Below, piece after piece: positions 8,019-15,990 of a DNA stretch of 48,925 nucleotides (the stretch's first letter is position 1; every line of letters begins with the position of its first letter). The notes under the pieces were generated by a model. That model saw only the letters and a program-made list of their open reading frames with translations. It did no database searches and had not been told where the DNA came from. The position numbers and the translations under genes are program-made. The DNA comes from Thermomicrobiales bacterium (GTDB taxonomy: Bacteria; Chloroflexota; Chloroflexia; Thermomicrobiales; CFX8): the NCBI GenBank assembly GCA_023954495.1, contig JAMLIA010000017.1, forward strand, positions 1 through 48,925, written 5' to 3'.

Positions 8019-9233
8019 CTATGCCTGCGCGGATCGCTCGTGGGCGATCTGGCCGTGCTGAATGACCATCTCGACCTGCTGCAGCGCCGCGATGTCGCTC
8101 GCCAGATCGCCGTCAACGACGACGACATCGGCGCGTTGGCCAGCCAGGATCGTCCCGAAGTCGTCATAACCGAGCGCAGCAGTGACGGCACCGGTTGCGG
8201 CGTGGATCGCATCGACCGGTCGCAGCCCGCAAGCCACCAACTCGTCGAGCTCCTTCCAGAACGTGTCGAACGCCGTGGCTCGCCAACCGGCATCGGAGCC
8301 GGCCAGCAGCGGCACGCCGAGCTCCTGGAGCTTGTGGACGATCTCGCGCTGCGTCTCCTGCCGCCGCTGCCACATCGAGCGCTCGTCACCCTCGTCGAGC
8401 AGATCGACCAGATCGCGGTTGACCTGCAGCGTTGGCGTGACCGGAATGCCGGACGCCGCGAGCTTCTCTGCGACGCGCTCGTCGATCTGCGGGATCAGGT
8501 TCGATCCGTAGAACGAAGCGTGCTCGATCAGGTCGACACCAGCGTTGATCGCGTTCTCGATCGATGCGGTTGCGATGCAGTGGGCGCAGACGAGCTTGCC
8601 CAGCCCGTGGGCGGTTTCGACAATGGCGCGAAGTTCCGATTCGGTGAAGCTGGGGTATTGCGAGAATGTGCCGGGTGTCCCGCCGCCGGCCGCCATCACC
8701 TTCACGTAGTCCGCGCCGCGCGAGATGACCTCGCGAACGGCGCGAGCCAGGTTGATTTCGCCATCCACCTCGCCGCCGAACTGTCGCGTGTGCCCGCCGG
8801 TGATGGTGAGCGTCCAGCCGCAAGCGATGATGCCTGCGCCGTCGATCAGGTTGGCCGCACGAGCGTTGCGTACATCGAGGATGACCTCTCTGCGGCCGCC
8901 GCAGTCGCGCACGGTCGTGACGCCTGCGCGCAACGATGTCTGGATATTGTGCGTCGCCATCAGGGCCAGGCTGGCGTCGGACTGCAGATCGATCCACGGC
9001 ACAAACGGCGTGTTGTCGCCCGGCAGGACGAGGTGGACGTGGTTATTGATCAGGCCGGGGATGACCGTCTTGCCGGGGAGGTCGATCGCAGCGGTGCGGT
9101 CGGCGGCACTGAGGTCGCCGACCGGTGCGACTTGCGTGATGCGATCGCCCTCGATCGTGATTGCCTGCCCGGCCAGCGGCGCTGAGCCTGTGCCGTCGAT
9201 GACGGTCGCGGGCGTCAGAATGATCTTGCTCAC
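8019..9233 (-). CDS. metal-dependent amidohydrolase (imidazolonepropionase/prolidase-like)
   Basis: A 404-residue amidohydrolase-superfamily enzyme, last gene of the operon. GTG 9233 was chosen because GAGG lies 6 bases upstream; a TTG at 9266 is the alternative. An N-terminal beta-sandwich strand set (LTPATVIDGTG) is followed by the TIM barrel with HVH (His65, His67), Lys178 in YVKVMAAGG (likely carboxylated, bridging two metals), His218 in CAHCIA, His238 in DLIEHASF and Asp314 in AGSDAGW. The set matches binuclear members that cut peptides or cyclic amides with proline-like or N-acyl groups. It is predicted to be cytoplasmic. Its position behind a transporter suggests it hydrolyses the imported compound. 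Confidence 0.9.
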   Translation of the reverse strand: MSKIILTPATVIDGTGSAPLAGQAITIEGDRITQVAPVGDLSAADRTAAIDLPGKTVIPGLINNHVHLVLPGDNTPFVPWIDLQSDASLALMATHNIQTSLRAGVTTVRDCGGRREVILDVRNARAANLIDGAGIIACGWTLTITGGHTRQFGGEVDGEINLARAVREVISRGADYVKVMAAGGGTPGTFSQYPSFTESELRAIVETAHGLGKLVCAHCIATASIENAINAGVDLIEHASFYGSNLIPQIDERVAEKLAASGIPVTPTLQVNRDLVDLLDEGDERSMWQRRQETQREIVHKLQELGVPLLAGSDAGWRATAFDTFWKELDELVACGLRPVDAIHAATGAVTAALGYDDFGTILAGQRADVVVVDGDLASDIAALQQVEMVIQHGQIAHERSAQA

Positions 9234-9285
9234 TTCAACCTCTTCACTCGTACTGATTCCTCTCAAAGCTCAGGAAGCGGGCACC

Positions 9286-11115
9286 TCAGGCGCGGATTTG
9301 CTGTCGCGGGTCGAGCGTGTCACGCAGACCGTCGCCGAGCAGATTCATGGCCAGGACGGTCACCATGATGGCAATGCCGGGGAAGGTCGCGATCCACCAC
9401 TGTTCGCGCAGGTAGTTGCGTCCCTCGGACAGCATGCGACCCCACTCTGGTGTCGGAGGCTGGCTGCCCAGGCCAAGGAAGCTCAGCGACGCTGCCCAGA
9501 GAATGGCCGACGCGGTGCCGAGTGTGGCCAGCACGATCACCGGCGCGACGACGTTGGGCAGCACGTGGCGGCGCATGATGACACCGTCGGTCGCACCAAC
9601 GACGCGGGCTGCATCGACGTAGACGTTCTCGCGCGCAGACAGCACCGAGCTGCGCACGATGCGGGCATAGGCCGGCACCGACGAGATGCCGACGGCGATC
9701 ATCAGGTTCGGCAGGCTCGGGCCGAGGATGCTGACGAGCGCCAGGGCCAGCAGGATGCCCGGGAACGCTAGCATGATGTCAACGAAGCGCATGATGATTG
9801 TGTCGGTCCAGCGGCCATAGTAGCCGGCGATCAGGCCCATCAGGGTGCCGATGACGACCGCGATCGTGACCGAGATGAAGCCGACCATGAGCGATAGCCG
9901 AGTGCCATAGACAACCCGGCTGAAGACGTCACGACCGTACTGGTCGGTACCGAACAGATGCGTCCCGGACGGCGCCAGCAATGCGTCCTTCGGCGCAACG
10001 GCGTTCGGCTCATACGGGCTGATGATCGGCGCAGCCACAGCCATGATCACCAGGATCAGGAGCGCGACGAAACCGGCGACGGCGACCTTGCTGCGCCGCA
10101 ACCGGGCGAACAGGTTGGGGCGCTTGGCGCGGGTCACCTGCATGCCCGCGTTGCGGTCGCTGGTGCTGTACTCACCTCTTCCATGGATCGTTACCCCAAT
10201 CGAAATGCGTGGGTCGAGCACCGCGTACAGCACGTCGACGAGAAGATTGATCAGGACATAGGCGAGCGCAATGAACAGGACGATGCCCTGGACGAGCGGG
10301 AAGTCCTTCTCCAGGATTGCCGCAACGATGAGGCGACCGATGCCGGGCCGCCCGAAGACGGTCTCGATCACCACGGTTCCGGCGAGGAGCTGCCCGAACT
10401 GAAGCCCGAGGATGGTGATCGTCGGGATCATGGCGTTGCGTAGCGCGTGGCGGATGATGACGACCGAGTTGCGCAGGCCCTTTGCCCGTGCCGTGATGAT
10501 GTACTCCTGGCGGAGTACCTCCAGCATCGTCGAGCGGGTGAGCCGCGCGATGATCGCGGACGCGCCGAGGCCGAGCGTCACCGCCGGTAACACAAGGTGT
10601 TTGAAGTCTCCCCCGCCGGTCGCGGGGAACCAGTTGAATTTGAGCGAGAAGCCGAATATCAGCAGCAAGCCGAGCCAGAAGCTGGGCATCGAGACGCCAA
10701 GCATCGCCATGATCATCGCGGCGAGGTCGGCCCAGGTGTTCTGCTTGACTGCTGCGACGATGCCGAGCGTCATGCCGATGACGACGGCGATGGCAAGTCC
10801 CGCCAACGTCAGCACGATCGTCGACGGAAGGTTGTCGCGGATCTCGTCCATCACTGGTCGCTTACTGCGGATTGAGTACCCCAGGTCGCCCTGCGCGGCA
10901 TTGGTCACGAAGCGCAGGTACTGCTCCGGCAGTGGCTTGTCGAGGTAGAGCTGCGCCTTCAGCTTCTCGACCTGCTCGGGTGTCGTTTGAAACTCACCGA
11001 GCATCATCTGGATCGGGTCGCCGGGGACAAGATGCAGCATGGCAAAGACAGCGATCGACACGCCGAGTACGACCGGAATCGTCGACAGTAGCCGCTGTAT
11101 CAGAAATCTCCCCAT
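9286..11115 (-). CDS. fused oligopeptide-type ABC permease (DppB-DppC in one chain)
   Basis: A 609-residue inner-membrane protein that joins the two permease subunits normally made separately. Residues 1-306 are a complete DppB-type subunit: first TM segment and the periplasmic PGDPIQMMLG region, then the ATPase-contact loop near ITARAKGLRN (207-216), ending at LDPRISI. Residues 307-330 are a polar linker. Residues 331-609 are a complete DppC-type subunit with HLFGTDQYGRDVFSR (387-400) and its own contact loop DAARVVGATD (501-510). No stop or frame break lies between, and every signature is kept, so it should form the whole translocation channel as a pseudo-heterodimer. No ATPase gene is nearby, so it must use one encoded elsewhere. 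Confidence 0.92.
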   Translation of the reverse strand: MGRFLIQRLLSTIPVVLGVSIAVFAMLHLVPGDPIQMMLGEFQTTPEQVEKLKAQLYLDKPLPEQYLRFVTNAAQGDLGYSIRSKRPVMDEIRDNLPSTIVLTLAGLAIAVVIGMTLGIVAAVKQNTWADLAAMIMAMLGVSMPSFWLGLLLIFGFSLKFNWFPATGGGDFKHLVLPAVTLGLGASAIIARLTRSTMLEVLRQEYIITARAKGLRNSVVIIRHALRNAMIPTITILGLQFGQLLAGTVVIETVFGRPGIGRLIVAAILEKDFPLVQGIVLFIALAYVLINLLVDVLYAVLDPRISIGVTIHGRGEYSTSDRNAGMQVTRAKRPNLFARLRRSKVAVAGFVALLILVIMAVAAPIISPYEPNAVAPKDALLAPSGTHLFGTDQYGRDVFSRVVYGTRLSLMVGFISVTIAVVIGTLMGLIAGYYGRWTDTIIMRFVDIMLAFPGILLALALVSILGPSLPNLMIAVGISSVPAYARIVRSSVLSARENVYVDAARVVGATDGVIMRRHVLPNVVAPVIVLATLGTASAILWAASLSFLGLGSQPPTPEWGRMLSEGRNYLREQWWIATFPGIAIMVTVLAMNLLGDGLRDTLDPRQQIRA

Positions 11116-11129
11116 AGCCCTGCCCCCCA

Positions 11130-11153
11130 GGGAGCGGCGTCAGTGCCGCTCCC
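11130..11153 (-). promoter_or_regulatory. intercistronic hairpin between binding-protein and permease genes
   Basis: GGGAGCGGC at 11130-11138 and its perfect complement at 11145-11153 leave a 6-base loop, in the 72-bp gap after the solute-binding gene and 14 bases before the permease ATG. In transporter operons such a hairpin usually protects or partly terminates the upstream message, so binding protein is made in excess over permease. There is no T-run. Confidence 0.65.
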
Positions 11154-11187
11154 CCTTGTGCCCGAGTACGTCGGGCGGTGATTGTGT

Positions 11188-12894
11188 CTAAGACTGGATC
11201 GAAACCAGGCCGAACTGCGGATACGTATAGCCGTTGAACATCAGCCCCTGGACTTCCTTCTTGCCTGCCCAGACGGCGTATTCATCGACCAACGGTGCCG
11301 CGACGGCCATGTCCGCCAGCTTCTGGCAGATCTCCAGGTAGAGCGCGCGCCGCGCTGCCTGGTCGGTCTCGGTGCGGCCCTGCTCCAGCATCGAGTCGAT
11401 CTCCGGATCGTCGAGGCAGGCGAAGTTGAAGTTCTTGCCGATCAGTGATGAATGGAACATCGCGTAGAGACCATCGTAGTCACCCGACCGCAAGAACATG
11501 ACCGGCCCGTTGGTGGCGCAGTTGTAGTTGTCCTCGTACCACGGTGCGCGAGCCTGCGCCTTGATCTGGCAATCAAATCCGACGTCGTTCAAGTTGGCCT
11601 GAATCAGCTGCGCCTCGGGCGGCGATCCCGAGCCTGCATCGATGACATTCAACAGGAATGAGAGCTTCTTGCCGTCCTTCTCACGTGTGCCATCGCCGGT
11701 CCAACCGGCCTCTTCCAGGAGCTGCTTCGCCTGCTCCGGGTCGTATGGTTGCGATAGAGATTCGTCGTCGATCATCGCGCGCGTCAGCATGCCGATCGAG
11801 ACTTCGCCGATGCCGGCGAACACGGTGTCGACCAGTGCCTGCCGGTCGATGGCGAGGCTGACCGCGCGACGAACGTTGACGTCATCGGTCGGCTCCATGC
11901 TCGTGTTCAGGATCAGGATGCGCGGAATGCCACCCCAGAGCATCTTCTGCACGCTGAGATCGCCGTTGCCCTCAAGCCGGGCGAGATCCTGCGCTGGTAC
12001 GCCGGTGATCAACTGAGTCTCTCCGGTCTCGACGGTCGTGACCCGTGTGCTGCTCTCCGGGATGAACTTGAATACGATCCGGTCGAGCAGCGCAGGACCT
12101 GCCGCTTCGGCCCACGGTGCCTGGCGGTTGTACTCGTCCCAGCGGACAAGCGCGACGTTGTCCTTGGCGGTGTAGCTCTCGACCTTGAACTGGCCGGTTG
12201 TGACGATCTGCGTCGCGAAGTCGTCACCGAGCTCTTCGACCGCCTTCAGCGAGACAATGCCGAGTGGTGCGCCGGCCGTATAGGTCAGGAACGGCGCGTA
12301 CGGTGCCTCGAAGTTGACGACGGCGGTGAACTCATCGGGCGTGTCGGTGCCGGTGTAGCCAGCCAGCGACGCGAGAGCGCTGCCGGCCTGGAAGTTGGGA
12401 TCGACGATGCGATCGAAGTTGCCCTTGATGCTCTCCGCGTTGAACGGTGAGCCGTCCTGGAAGGTCACATCCTCGCGCAGCTTGAATGTGTAGCTGGTTC
12501 CGTCTGTCGATGCTTCCCACGACTCAGCCAGCCACGGCTTCAGCTCGCGCTCCTCGGTGAGGAACGTGAGTGATTCTGACACCGAGCTGGTGATCATGAA
12601 CGAGACGGCGCTGGGTGATGTGTGCGGGTCGAGCGTCGGTGGCTCGGAATCCAGCCCAACGATCAGCTCGCCGCCCGCTGTCGGCTCTTCGCCGCCGGTC
12701 TCAGCGGTCGCGTCGCCAGTGCCGGTCGTCGCCTCGCCGCCGGAGCTGCTGCCACCATCCGCCGAATCATCGTCGTCGCCCCCGCACGCTGCCAGCAGCC
12801 CGCCCATCACGGGTAGCGCAGCAGCCACGCCGGCCAGACGCACGAACGCACGTCGGGATATTCCCAAAGAAGTCAGTCGCTCTAAATCAGCCAT
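11188..12894 (-). CDS. ABC transporter substrate-binding lipoprotein, family 5, Tat-exported
   Basis: A 568-residue peptide/nickel-type (SBP_bac_5) binding protein. The N-terminus has a twin-arginine signal (SRRAFVRL, Arg14-Arg15) and a lipobox LAAC with Cys37, so it should be folded before export and then lipid-anchored. A Ser/Gly/Asp/Thr-rich linker follows to about residue 75. The family core then begins GGELIVGLDSEPPTLDPHTSP and includes the segment ESWEASTDGTSYTFKLREDV. The ligand cannot be read from sequence; relatives bind di- and oligopeptides, opines or other small amides. It lies between the deacylase and the fused permease, which it presumably feeds. GAGG precedes the ATG. Confidence 0.93.
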   Translation of the reverse strand: MADLERLTSLGISRRAFVRLAGVAAALPVMGGLLAACGGDDDDSADGGSSSGGEATTGTGDATAETGGEEPTAGGELIVGLDSEPPTLDPHTSPSAVSFMITSSVSESLTFLTEERELKPWLAESWEASTDGTSYTFKLREDVTFQDGSPFNAESIKGNFDRIVDPNFQAGSALASLAGYTGTDTPDEFTAVVNFEAPYAPFLTYTAGAPLGIVSLKAVEELGDDFATQIVTTGQFKVESYTAKDNVALVRWDEYNRQAPWAEAAGPALLDRIVFKFIPESSTRVTTVETGETQLITGVPAQDLARLEGNGDLSVQKMLWGGIPRILILNTSMEPTDDVNVRRAVSLAIDRQALVDTVFAGIGEVSIGMLTRAMIDDESLSQPYDPEQAKQLLEEAGWTGDGTREKDGKKLSFLLNVIDAGSGSPPEAQLIQANLNDVGFDCQIKAQARAPWYEDNYNCATNGPVMFLRSGDYDGLYAMFHSSLIGKNFNFACLDDPEIDSMLEQGRTETDQAARRALYLEICQKLADMAVAAPLVDEYAVWAGKKEVQGLMFNGYTYPQFGLVSIQS

Positions 12895-12990
12895 GTTGGA
12901 CCTCGCCCCCTCGTATTGAACGTCGTTGCGCGTGGATTAGTTTCAGCCTCCTCGCACCGTCCTTCCGCTGTGGATTCACGCCAGGCGTCC

Positions 12991-13986
12991 TTACGCATCC
13001 TCGCGGATGCCGATACCCATCAGGAGTCCGTTGGCTCCGACTGCCGGGCTGGTGGTCAGGAACAGGACCCGACCGTCAACCGGTGAGACAATCGATTCGA
13101 GAGCGTCGCCATACAGCGAGTCGACCGTGCCGACCTGCTGACCTTCTGCGACCTCGTCGTCGACTTCAACAGTGGTATGGAAGAAGCCAGGTTGTGCTGA
13201 GTACAGCCACTCGAAGTTGGTGAGGATCGTTACGTCATTGGCTGGAGCAACGTCGCGCTGCAGCATCCCTTCGTGGCTCAGCACGCGATAAAGCCCCTCG
13301 GTGAGCAGCCGGACAGGCTCCTCTTCGAGCAGTCCAACGCCGCCGGCCTCGGCAATAATCCCGGGCACACCGCGCTCGGCGGCCGCGACGAAGCTCATCG
13401 AGCCTTTCGCTGGCTGGACCGGCTTGTCGATGACGAGCAGGTAGGGCAGCCCGAAGACCTCGGCAATCTCACGCGCCTTCGTGTCGGCAGTGTCCGGGCT
13501 CTTGCGGCAGATTGAGAACGGGACCAGCGCCTCAACCATGTCGCCCCCATGCAGATCGATATAGAGATCGGCATGGGCGATGAACTCTTCGGTGAGCGCA
13601 TGGACGAGCTGTTCGGTGTACGTGCCGTCTGGCTCACCGGGGAACATGCGGTTCGGGTTGAGCCCGTCGACCGGGCAGATGAATGGCGTCCGGTTCCAGA
13701 AGGCGGGCAGGTTCACGACCGGCATGATGACAACGGTGCCGGTCAGCTCGCTCGGATCGAGCGCGTTGGCGAGCCGAACTGCCGTTTCGATACCCGGGTA
13801 CTCGCCGCCGTGGACGCCGGCGCTGACAAAGATCACTGGCCCCGGTGTCGCACCAGTAACTGAGATCACTGGCCAGCGTTCGTTCTCAAGGGCTGCGCCT
13901 GGCAGCTGCACGTCGTGACGCTGCGTCGTGCCGGGCTGTAGCTCGCCCAGAATTGGGAACCGTGTCGCGGTCATTGTGTCCGACAT
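12991..13986 (-). CDS. succinylglutamate desuccinylase/aspartoacylase-family deacylase
   Basis: A 331-residue M14-like zinc hydrolase that removes an acyl group from an N-acyl amino acid or related amide. Zinc ligands are His59 and Glu62 in HGGEYPG and His146 in DLHGGD; Glu213 in AEAGG is the catalytic base. NPNRMFPG (110-117) supplies the conserved Asn-Arg pair that binds the substrate carboxylate. The last 90 residues form the beta-sandwich end with a lipoyl-like turn (VEVDDEVAEGQQVGTV). No signal peptide is present. It starts 11 bases after the GntR gene stop, so regulator and enzyme share one transcript. Which acyl group it cuts is not visible. Confidence 0.9.
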   Translation of the reverse strand: MSDTMTATRFPILGELQPGTTQRHDVQLPGAALENERWPVISVTGATPGPVIFVSAGVHGGEYPGIETAVRLANALDPSELTGTVVIMPVVNLPAFWNRTPFICPVDGLNPNRMFPGEPDGTYTEQLVHALTEEFIAHADLYIDLHGGDMVEALVPFSICRKSPDTADTKAREIAEVFGLPYLLVIDKPVQPAKGSMSFVAAAERGVPGIIAEAGGVGLLEEEPVRLLTEGLYRVLSHEGMLQRDVAPANDVTILTNFEWLYSAQPGFFHTTVEVDDEVAEGQQVGTVDSLYGDALESIVSPVDGRVLFLTTSPAVGANGLLMGIGIREDA

Positions 13987-13997
13987 AAATTGATGAA

Positions 13998-14684
13998 TTA
14001 CCCCTTCGCTTCTTCCTGCTTCTCGCTGAATAGGCGAGCGAGCGATTGATAGTGGTCGTCGATGATCTCGATTGCGCGATCGCGCGATCCAGCGGGGTCG
14101 CTGAGCGCGTCAACGATCACGACGTGGCGGTTGGCCACGTTGTCAGGGTCGAGCTCGATGTAACGGATGGACAGCGTGAGGATGATGCCGATGAGCGAAT
14201 TGATACTGGCCCAGACGCTGCCGACCAGCTTGTGTTCACTCATGTCCACGATGCTCTTGTGGAACATGTGGTCCAGCTCGATGAACTCGTTGACGTTGGC
14301 CGGCAGCGACAGTTGGCGCATGCGATCGGTCAGATCCAGCAGGTGTCGACGATTCTCAGGCTGGATCGGGACAGCCAGACCCCGAAAGCACTCGGATTCG
14401 AGCATCGCGTGGAGTCGGCAGGCTTCGACCGCCTTGGCTGGCGTAAGGCTGGCGACGACGCTGCCACGATGAGCGCGCGTCTCGATCAGGTATTCGGCCT
14501 TGAGGCAACGCAGCGCCTCGCGGACGGTGCTGCGGCTGACACCGAGCTCTTCGGTCAGTGCGACCTCGCCGAGGTGCTGTCCCGGTGGTCGTTCGCCCAG
14601 CATGATCTGACGCCGCAGGTGGCGAACAAGCTGATTGGTTAATGTCCGTCGATCGTCGGGAATAGCCTGCCTGGTACCTGTCAC
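13998..14684 (-). CDS. GntR-family transcriptional regulator (FCD domain)
   Basis: A 228-residue FadR-subfamily regulator. Residues 15-78 form the winged helix (LTEELGVSRSTVREALRCLK as recognition region). Residues 85-220 form the all-helical FCD effector domain with the metal-site residues Asp138, His142, His187 and His211, as seen in members that bind small carboxylates. The GTG start at 14684 has GAGG 8 bases upstream. It is the first gene of the 8019-14684 operon. Its own promoter carries a palindrome of the subfamily's T-N-GT-N3-AC-N-A type just downstream of the -10 box, so autorepression relieved by the imported compound is likely. Confidence 0.93.
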   Translation of the reverse strand: MTGTRQAIPDDRRTLTNQLVRHLRRQIMLGERPPGQHLGEVALTEELGVSRSTVREALRCLKAEYLIETRAHRGSVVASLTPAKAVEACRLHAMLESECFRGLAVPIQPENRRHLLDLTDRMRQLSLPANVNEFIELDHMFHKSIVDMSEHKLVGSVWASINSLIGIILTLSIRYIELDPDNVANRHVVIVDALSDPAGSRDRAIEIIDDHYQSLARLFSEKQEEAKG

Positions 14685-14711
14685 CGCACTGCCTCAAGTT
14701 CGCTCTGTCCG

Positions 14712-14724
14712 ATTGTCTGACAAT
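14712..14724. promoter_or_regulatory. GntR/FadR-type operator
   Basis: The 13-base palindrome ATTGTCTGACAAT has one central unpaired base and matches the FadR-subfamily pattern TNGTNNNACNA exactly. It sits 5 bases downstream of the -10 box, over the expected transcription start, and 27 bases before the regulator's GTG. Binding there would block the polymerase. Confidence 0.75.
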
Positions 14725-14729
14725 ATGAA

Positions 14730-14757
14730 ATCATAGCGAGATCGGCACGGTTGTCAA
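14730..14757 (-). promoter_or_regulatory. sigma-70-type promoter of the GntR operon
   Basis: Read on the minus strand, TTGACA (14757-14752, a perfect -35) is followed after 16 bases by TATGAT (14735-14730, one mismatch to TATAAT). The predicted start falls in the operator at 14712-14724. Confidence 0.75.
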
Positions 14758-14779
14758 ACGCGTGCCGATGGATCGCGGG

Positions 14780-15895
14780 CTACTGGTAAATGACGACCAG
14801 CGCTGGTGGGTCGAGGGCGACGATCTGTTCGGGGGTCAGGAGTGGATCGTCCTGGCGGTAGAAAAGCTTGATGCCGCCGTACTCAATCAGCTCCTGCGTC
14901 ACGAAGTGATCGTAGTTGCCAAGCTTGGCGTCCGGGCCGCCGAATCCGTCCATGTCGAGCACGATGTCGACACCCGGCAGCGGCGTGATCGCATCCTTGT
15001 TGAAGATCATCTCCGACTCAAACTGATGCAGGATCAGGATCTTGGACGGGATCTGCTTCTCGGCGACGATCTGCGACAGCATCTCGACGGCCTTCTGGAT
15101 GTCGTTGCCGTCTGCTTCGCCGATGAACTCACCCGGTATCCGGTCGTTCGGGACCGTCTCGTTGGCCTTGGTCGAGAACTCCGGGTCGAGCGCGACGTGG
15201 ACGTTCGGCAATTCCAGCCAGTGGCGGATGACCTCGATCTGGTGTGGGATCGAGTCCCAGCCGATTTGCAGGTCGAGGATGACGATCATGTCATGCGCGG
15301 TCGCGTAGTCAACGTAGTCCTGGATCAGCTCGTCGCCGGAGTAGGCGACGTAGGTGCCGTCGTCGCCGGGCCACGGCTGGGCGACTGTCGCGATCATCTC
15401 GAACGCCAGCACGGTTGGATGCGACGGATCAGCCGCTTCGTAGGCAGCGGCCTGCTCGGCCAGCTTGGCGTGCAGATCGGGAATCGAATACTCGCCGAGG
15501 ATGCCCATCTGCTCGGAATTGGGATGTCCGTAGAACGAGATGATCCGATGATTTGGGAGCAGCCCTTCCGTGTCGTCACCGGCAGATACCGCCGTGGTGG
15601 CGGTCGGCTCGATGACCGTCGCGGTTGGTTCGGTCGTTTCGGTTGGGTCCGCTGCAGGTTCTGTTGTCGCGGTCGGTTCTTCCCCGCTGGCGTCCGTTGT
15701 GGGGGTTGGTGGCGCGGTCGTGTCGCCGGTTGCGCCCGGTGCGGTCGGCTCACTCGTGACCGTCGTGGCGGTGCTGGCGGCGTCGGTCCCATCTGTCGAT
15801 TCGGCAGAGTCGGGTCCGCTACAGGCAGCCAGAGCCGTAACCAGCATCAGGAGGAGAATGATTCGGGGTAGCGTCAGGAGTGTACGTCTAGTCAT
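14780..15895 (-). CDS. putative lipoprotein with TIM-barrel-like domain
   Basis: A 371-residue lipoprotein. ATG 15895 opens a clear signal peptide (MTRRTLLTLPRIILLLMLV) with lipobox LAAC, Cys25; the Shine-Dalgarno sequence is weak. Residues 30-100 are a Thr/Ala/Pro/Glu repeat-like linker. The folded part (about 105-371) opens with NHRIISFYGHPNSEQMGILG and alternates strands and helices: LAFEMIATVAQPWPG, MIVILDLQIGWDSI, VHVALDPEFS, KILILHQFE, VDIVLDMDGFGG, IKLFYRQDDPLLTPEQ. Acidic residues at strand ends (DLQ, DPE, DMDG) look like a barrel active site, and a glycoside-hydrolase-like fold is possible. I know of no assigned function. It stands alone upstream of the GntR promoter. Confidence 0.75.
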   Translation of the reverse strand: MTRRTLLTLPRIILLLMLVTALAACSGPDSAESTDGTDAASTATTVTSEPTAPGATGDTTAPPTPTTDASGEEPTATTEPAADPTETTEPTATVIEPTATTAVSAGDDTEGLLPNHRIISFYGHPNSEQMGILGEYSIPDLHAKLAEQAAAYEAADPSHPTVLAFEMIATVAQPWPGDDGTYVAYSGDELIQDYVDYATAHDMIVILDLQIGWDSIPHQIEVIRHWLELPNVHVALDPEFSTKANETVPNDRIPGEFIGEADGNDIQKAVEMLSQIVAEKQIPSKILILHQFESEMIFNKDAITPLPGVDIVLDMDGFGGPDAKLGNYDHFVTQELIEYGGIKLFYRQDDPLLTPEQIVALDPPALVVIYQ

Positions 15896-15990
15896 GGTCG
15901 GCAATGCTACATGATCGTGACCAGTGCCATCGCCTGCTAGACTGTGGCGGATTCTCCAGGTGCCGCGCTTCAACCGAAAGTGACCGCCAG

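Noticed and set aside
7872-9185. 437-codon plus-strand open frame opposite the amidohydrolase
   Set aside because: Shadow frame; all metal-binding motifs are on the minus strand.
10140-10200. Sequencing error joining two permease genes
   Set aside because: The linker is a smooth polar stretch, both subunits are complete and in one frame, and no stop or duplicated start region is seen; kept as a true fusion pending reads.
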